Assembly: GCA_035500775.1 (NCBI GenBank)
Contig: DATJWY010000304.1
Span: 1-9,665 of the forward strand
DNA: 9,665 nt
DNA from: DATJWY01 sp035500775
GTDB taxonomy: Bacteria; Pseudomonadota; Alphaproteobacteria; Acetobacterales; Acetobacteraceae
Reading direction: 5' to 3'
The notes beneath the pieces are model-generated. The model was not told the DNA's origin. It saw only the letters and a list, made by a program, of their open reading frames with translations, and searched no databases. Shown here piece after piece: positions 6,064 to 9,665 of this stretch (its first letter is position 1; the number at the start of each line of letters is the position of its first letter). Position numbers and translations under genes: made by a program.

Positions 6064-8343
6064 CTACCTGCCGCCCACGAACCCCATGGGCACCCGAATC
6101 CCCGGCCCCTGCTGCTTCAGGTGCTTGCGCAAATCCTCGTATTCCCGCTCCATCTCCGGCGTCACGGAAGCGCGTGTCTCCGTCAGCGCCTTTTCGAAAT
6201 GCGCGCGTTCCACGGTGGCCGCGTCCAGGTTGCCGTGCAGCGCGAGCAGCCCCGCGCGCCGCACCAGATCCCCGAGATCCGCCCCGGTATAGCCCTTGGT
6301 GCGGCTGGCAAGGGCGTCGAGGTCCACGTCCGAGGCGAGCGGCACCCCCTTCGTCTGAATACGCAGGATATGCGTCCGCCCGGCCTCGTCCGGCACCGGC
6401 ACATAGACCAGCTCATCGAACCGCCCCGGCCGCAGCAGCGCGGGGTCGAGCAGGTTCGGCCGGTTGGTGGCGCCGATGACGACGACGTTCTGCAACTCCT
6501 CCAGCCCGTCCATCTCGGCGAGGATGGTGTTGACGACACGCTCCGTCACCGCCGGCTCGCCGAGTCCGCCGCTGCCGCGCGCGGGGACGAGGCTGTCGAT
6601 CTCGTCGATGAAGATCACGGTGGGCGCCACCTGCCGCGCGCGGGCGAAGAGGCGGCTGACCTGCTGCTCGGATTCGCCGTACCATTTCGAGAGCAGGTCC
6701 GATGACTTCGTGGCGATGAAATTGGCATTGGCCTCGCGCGCCACGGCCTTGGCCATCAGCGTCTTGCCCGTGCCCGGCGGGCCGAACAGCAGGAACCCCT
6801 TCGCCGGCCTGATGCCGAGGCGGCGGAACGCGTCGGGGTGTTTCAGCGGCAGCTCGATGCCGTCGCGCAATTGCTCGCGCGTCTCGATCAGGCCGCCAAT
6901 ATCGTCCCAGGTGACGTTCGGCACCTGGATCATGATCTCGCGCAGCGCCGAGGGCTGCACGAGTTTCAGCGCGTTCTCGAAATCGTCGCGGCAGACGCGC
7001 ATGGCGGCGAGGGTTTCCGGCGGGATGCCCTCGCGCAGGTTGATGCCGGGCAGCATACGGCGCACCGATTCCATCGCCGCCTCGCGCGCCAACGCGGAGA
7101 TGTCGGCGCCGACGAAGCCGTACGTGGCGCGGGCCAGCGCGTCGAGATCGACATCCTCGGCGAGCGGCATGCCGCGCGTATGGATGGCGAGCACCTGGCG
7201 CCGCCCGTCCCGGTCCGGCACGCCGAGGACGATCTCGCGATCGAAGCGCCCCGGCCGGCGCAGCGCCTCGTCGATCGAGTCGATGCGGTTGGTGGCGGCG
7301 ATGACGACGACGTTCTGCCGCGGCTCCAGCCCGTCCATCAGCGTCAGCAATTGCGCGACGAGGCGGCGTTCCACCTCACCATGCGTCGCGTCGCGTTTCG
7401 GCGCGATGCTGTCGATCTCGTCGATGAAGATGATGGAGGGCGCGCGCTGCCCGGCCTGCTGGAACACGTCGCGCAGGCGCTGCTCGCTCTCGCCGACATG
7501 GCTGCCCATGACCTCCGGCCCGGCGATGCTGAAGAACGTCGCCTCCGATTCATTGGCGACGGCGCGGGCGAGCAGCGTCTTGCCGGTGCCCGGGGGGCCA
7601 TGCAGGATCATGCCCTTCGGCGGATCGATGCCGAGGCGCTGGAACAATTCCGGGTGGCGCAGCGGCAACTCCACCATTTCCCGGATCTGATCGACGGTGC
7701 TCCCGAGGCCGCCGATATCGTCATAGGTCACGTCGGCGCGGCGGGTCTCGCGCGGCTCGGTGTATTGCGGCAGCAGCTCCACCTCGGTCTGCTCGTCGAT
7801 GCGCACGATGCCTTTCGGCGTGGTGCCCACCACCACCATGCGGATTTCCTGCAAGGCGTAAGGCTGCTGCTGGAAGAAGCGGTTGAAGATCTCGTCCGGG
7901 AAGCCGTCCCCGCCGCTGGCGCCGCGCTGATAGACCGAGGTGGAGATCACGTCGCCGGCGACGAGCGGGCGGCCGATGAAGGTCTGGCGCAGCGCCTCGC
8001 CGGAGCCGCTGAGGCGGAGATTCTTCTGCGCGGGGGCCAGGGTCACGCGCGTCGCGACGCGCGGCTGGACGCGGCGCAGATCGATGCGGTCGGAGGCGGC
8101 GACGCCGGCATTGGCGCGCTGCAACCCGTCCAGGCGGATGATCTCGAGCGTCTCGTCCTCCGGATAGGGCGGAACGGGGATGGCCACGGTGTGGCGCGGC
8201 CCCGCCAGTTCCAGCACGTCGCCGGGGCCGAGATTGAGCGCCAGCGCCGCCCGGCGGCTGATGCGGGCGACGCCCTTGCCGACATCCTCCGGGCGCGCGT
8301 TGGCGACGGTGAGCTGGATGCCCTTGCTGTCGGGTTCGGCCAT
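6064..8343 (-). CDS. Cdc48/p97-type AAA+ ATPase (two ATPase domains)
   Basis: A 759-residue hexameric unfoldase that uses ATP to pull apart or extract proteins in the cytoplasm. The order is a Cdc48 N-terminal double-psi barrel (about 7-95), a second N subdomain (about 105-195), then ATPase rings D1 and D2. D1 has Walker A GPPGTGKT (249-256), Walker B IIFIDEID (304-311), sensor asparagine in TNR (351-353) and arginine fingers in RRPGRFD (362-368). D2 repeats these at 521-528, 576-583, 626-628 and 637-643. The D1-D2 linker (PSALRE...VPNVTWDDIGGL) is close to p97. The D2 pore loop is aromatic (KWYG, 553-556) and D1 is not (SHVG), as in p97. The C-terminus (GFVGGR) lacks the HbYX proteasome-docking motif. 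ATG 8343 is chosen because GGAGGAGG (8352-8359) sits 8 bases upstream; the frame stays open to 8562 but through repeat DNA. Partners are unknown. Confidence 0.96.
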   Translation of the reverse strand: MAEPDSKGIQLTVANARPEDVGKGVARISRRAALALNLGPGDVLELAGPRHTVAIPVPPYPEDETLEIIRLDGLQRANAGVAASDRIDLRRVQPRVATRVTLAPAQKNLRLSGSGEALRQTFIGRPLVAGDVISTSVYQRGASGGDGFPDEIFNRFFQQQPYALQEIRMVVVGTTPKGIVRIDEQTEVELLPQYTEPRETRRADVTYDDIGGLGSTVDQIREMVELPLRHPELFQRLGIDPPKGMILHGPPGTGKTLLARAVANESEATFFSIAGPEVMGSHVGESEQRLRDVFQQAGQRAPSIIFIDEIDSIAPKRDATHGEVERRLVAQLLTLMDGLEPRQNVVVIAATNRIDSIDEALRRPGRFDREIVLGVPDRDGRRQVLAIHTRGMPLAEDVDLDALARATYGFVGADISALAREAAMESVRRMLPGINLREGIPPETLAAMRVCRDDFENALKLVQPSALREIMIQVPNVTWDDIGGLIETREQLRDGIELPLKHPDAFRRLGIRPAKGFLLFGPPGTGKTLMAKAVAREANANFIATKSSDLLSKWYGESEQQVSRLFARARQVAPTVIFIDEIDSLVPARGSGGLGEPAVTERVVNTILAEMDGLEELQNVVVIGATNRPNLLDPALLRPGRFDELVYVPVPDEAGRTHILRIQTKGVPLASDVDLDALASRTKGYTGADLGDLVRRAGLLALHGNLDAATVERAHFEKALTETRASVTPEMEREYEDLRKHLKQQGPGIRVPMGFVGGR

Positions 8344-8443
8344 GATGCGGTCCTCCTCCGTGGCGTGAGGGTGCGTGTGCGTCTGGCGATCCCTACAAGT
8401 TGGCCGGGGGGGAGGGGCGTGCAAGGGAGGTGGGGTTGAGCCG

Positions 8444-8606
8444 AAGGCCAGGGCTCTGCCCTGGACCCGCTGGGGCCGTACGGCCCCAGACCCCATTAAC
8501 TTAAGAGAACCAAATAGCTGGGGGTCTGGGGCCTCAAGGCCCCGGTGGGGGGCAGGGGGCAAAGCCCCCTGGTCTTGCCGCGGTCAAGGCATAAGACCGC
8601 TGGTAT
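8444..8606 (+). repeat. MITE-like palindromic intergenic repeat, copy 3 (left end missing)
   Basis: Same family and orientation as 134-331 and 3174-3371. Bases 8444-8496 are identical over 53 bp to 167-219. The right half is also close to copy 1 (GGGGTCTGGGGCCTCAAGGC in both) and contains a CAGGGGGC/GCCCCCTG hairpin. The right terminal repeat is intact at 8582-8606, but the left TACCAAC...CTTGACC end is absent, so the copy is 5' truncated. It lies between the desaturase stop and the Cdc48 start, 18 bases past the desaturase stop on the minus strand. Confidence 0.75.
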
Positions 8607-8624
8607 TACTTTTGCACGGTGCGC

Positions 8625-9665
8625 TCAGCCGTAATCTTGCGCCGTGGGCAGGGAGGACGGCGGGGATGAGGGATGAGGCGCCGTGTCCTGGCGGCTCCAT
8701 CGCACCGCGGCGGCGGCGCTCTGCGCGCCAAGGGCGATTTGCTGGCCGGACAGAACCGCCAGGCGATAGACCGGCCGCCAGTAGAAATCGAGGCAGGTGC
8801 GGTAGGCCAGGTGCTCGTCATTCGGCAGGCCGAGCTCGAAGCGCTCGCCCGGCACCGGATCGCACAGCGTCCCGAACATCCGGTCCCAGATCGAGAGGGT
8901 GGTGTCGAAATTGCGGTCCCAGTGCCGGGGTTCGCGGCTGTGGTGCAACTGGTGATGCGCGGGGCTCATCAGCACCCATTCCAGCCAGCCGAACCGCAGC
9001 GGGATGTGCGAGTGGCGCAGGTAGTGGAAGGTGAGCAGCTCCGACATGTACCAGAGGTCGATGCGCAGGAATCCGAAATCATAGGCATCGAAACAGTAGA
9101 AAACGCTGAAGCAGCCGAACACGAGGCCGAGGCCGAGGCCGATGACGAGATTATCGAACTGGTCCTGCAACGGGTGGAAACGCCGCGCGGTGAGCGGGGT
9201 CAGCGTTTCCGCCGAGTGGTGGACCTTGTGCAGCTCCCATAGGATCGGCACGCGGTGTTCGAGGTAGTGGCCCGTGTAATTGCAGAAATCATAGACCAGG
9301 AAGGCGGTGACATAGATGCAGACGAAGGCCGCGGGGCCGGGATGCGGCGGCGTCAGCGGGGGCAGGGCGTGGCTCACGGCCAGTTTCACGCTCCGGGCGA
9401 CGACGCCGGCGATCACGGTGGATTCCAGGAACAGCAGCGGCCCGATCAAATGCGTCATCAGCCGCATTTGCACGTCGAGCCGCAGGTCGCGACCGGTGAG
9501 GATCTGCCGCGGCGCCAGATAGGCGAGGCAGCCGCGCCAGCCGAGGGGCTCATTCCGCGCCCATGCGTCGCGCGCATAGAGGTTCAGCATGACGCCGAAT
9601 GAGGCGACGATGCTGAGCAGGGTCAACCACAGGCGCGACGTGGTGAGGTGCGCGCCGAGATGCGC
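8625..9665 (-). CDS. Fatty acid hydroxylase/sterol desaturase family membrane protein (5' truncated)
   Basis: An integral membrane di-iron oxygenase that should hydroxylate or desaturate a lipid. A TTG at 9626 could serve as a start, but the frame has no stop to the window edge (13 more codons, beginning AHLGAHLTT), so the gene probably begins outside. Numbering from that TTG, hydrophobic segments lie near 1-17, 58-78, 99-115 and 159-178. The histidine clusters that bind iron are all present: HYLEH (120-124), HKVHH (133-137), HYLRH (201-205) and HHQLHH (224-229). The family's NFDTTLSIWDRMFGT segment is at 239-253. The last 25 residues are Pro/Ser-rich and probably disordered. The substrate (sterol, hopanoid, carotenoid or fatty acyl chain) cannot be assigned. 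It is the first of three codirectional genes with Cdc48 and SDR, 281 bp before Cdc48. Confidence 0.9.
   Translation of the reverse strand, partial: AHLGAHLTTSRLWLTLLSIVASFGVMLNLYARDAWARNEPLGWRGCLAYLAPRQILTGRDLRLDVQMRLMTHLIGPLLFLESTVIAGVVARSVKLAVSHALPPLTPPHPGPAAFVCIYVTAFLVYDFCNYTGHYLEHRVPILWELHKVHHSAETLTPLTARRFHPLQDQFDNLVIGLGLGLVFGCFSVFYCFDAYDFGFLRIDLWYMSELLTFHYLRHSHIPLRFGWLEWVLMSPAHHQLHHSREPRHWDRNFDTTLSIWDRMFGTLCDPVPGERFELGLPNDEHLAYRTCLDFYWRPVYRLAVLSGQQIALGAQSAAAAVRWSRQDTAPHPSSPPSSLPTAQDYG

Noticed and set aside
6838..8439. Long plus-strand open frame opposite the Cdc48 gene
   Set aside because: Antisense to the intact AAA ATPase with both Walker motifs; the translated product is low-complexity and Ala/Arg/Asp-rich with no domain.
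8344..8562. Upstream extension of the Cdc48 gene into the repeat
   Set aside because: It would translate repeat DNA, and a strong GGAGGAGG site sits 8 bases before ATG 8343.
134..8606. The spaced repeats as a CRISPR array
   Set aside because: Copies are kilobases apart, long and palindromic; there is no regular spacer pattern and no cas gene.

Overview
The window is GC-rich DNA from a bacterium, most likely an alphaproteobacterium of the Acetobacteraceae/Rhodospirillales type. That placement is inferred from base composition, gene content and numerous GC-rich hairpin repeats between genes. No rRNA, tRNA or taxonomic marker is present to settle it. Five well-supported genes and one truncated gene end are visible. 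No CRISPR array, prophage, transposase or RNA gene was recognised.

Layout. The left edge holds the last 43 codons of an unidentified + strand gene (1-134). Its stop codon touches a repeat of about 200 bp with terminal inverted repeats (134-331). Next is a large + strand membrane protein (467-3067) with the order DUF4118, PAS, PAS, GGDEF, EAL, a c-di-GMP synthesis/degradation regulator. A GC-rich hairpin cluster (3093-3158) and a second copy of the repeat (3174-3371) follow. The stretch 3374-4955 looks different. It is bounded by two related palindromes sharing a TAGAGC...TCCG core, has about 420 bp with no convincing gene, and then carries one minus-strand acetoacetate-decarboxylase-family gene (3842-4570). 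That gene has a duplicated 11-bp operator-like site just upstream.

The right half is entirely minus strand. In transcription order it reads: a fatty acid hydroxylase/sterol desaturase family membrane protein running off the right edge (8625-9665), a Cdc48/p97-type double-ring AAA ATPase (6064-8343), and a short-chain dehydrogenase/reductase (5032-5859). The gaps between them are about 200-280 bp and are filled with hairpin repeats, so they are co-oriented but not a tight operon.

How the genes may work together. No single pathway is evident. The c-di-GMP protein is a stand-alone signalling gene. The desaturase and SDR could both act on lipids or other hydrophobic substrates. Cdc48 is a protein unfoldase of a kind typical of archaea and eukaryotes that occurs sporadically in bacteria. 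Any link among the three is inference from co-orientation only. The most distinctive non-coding content is at least three families of palindromic intergenic repeats, one with three same-orientation copies.
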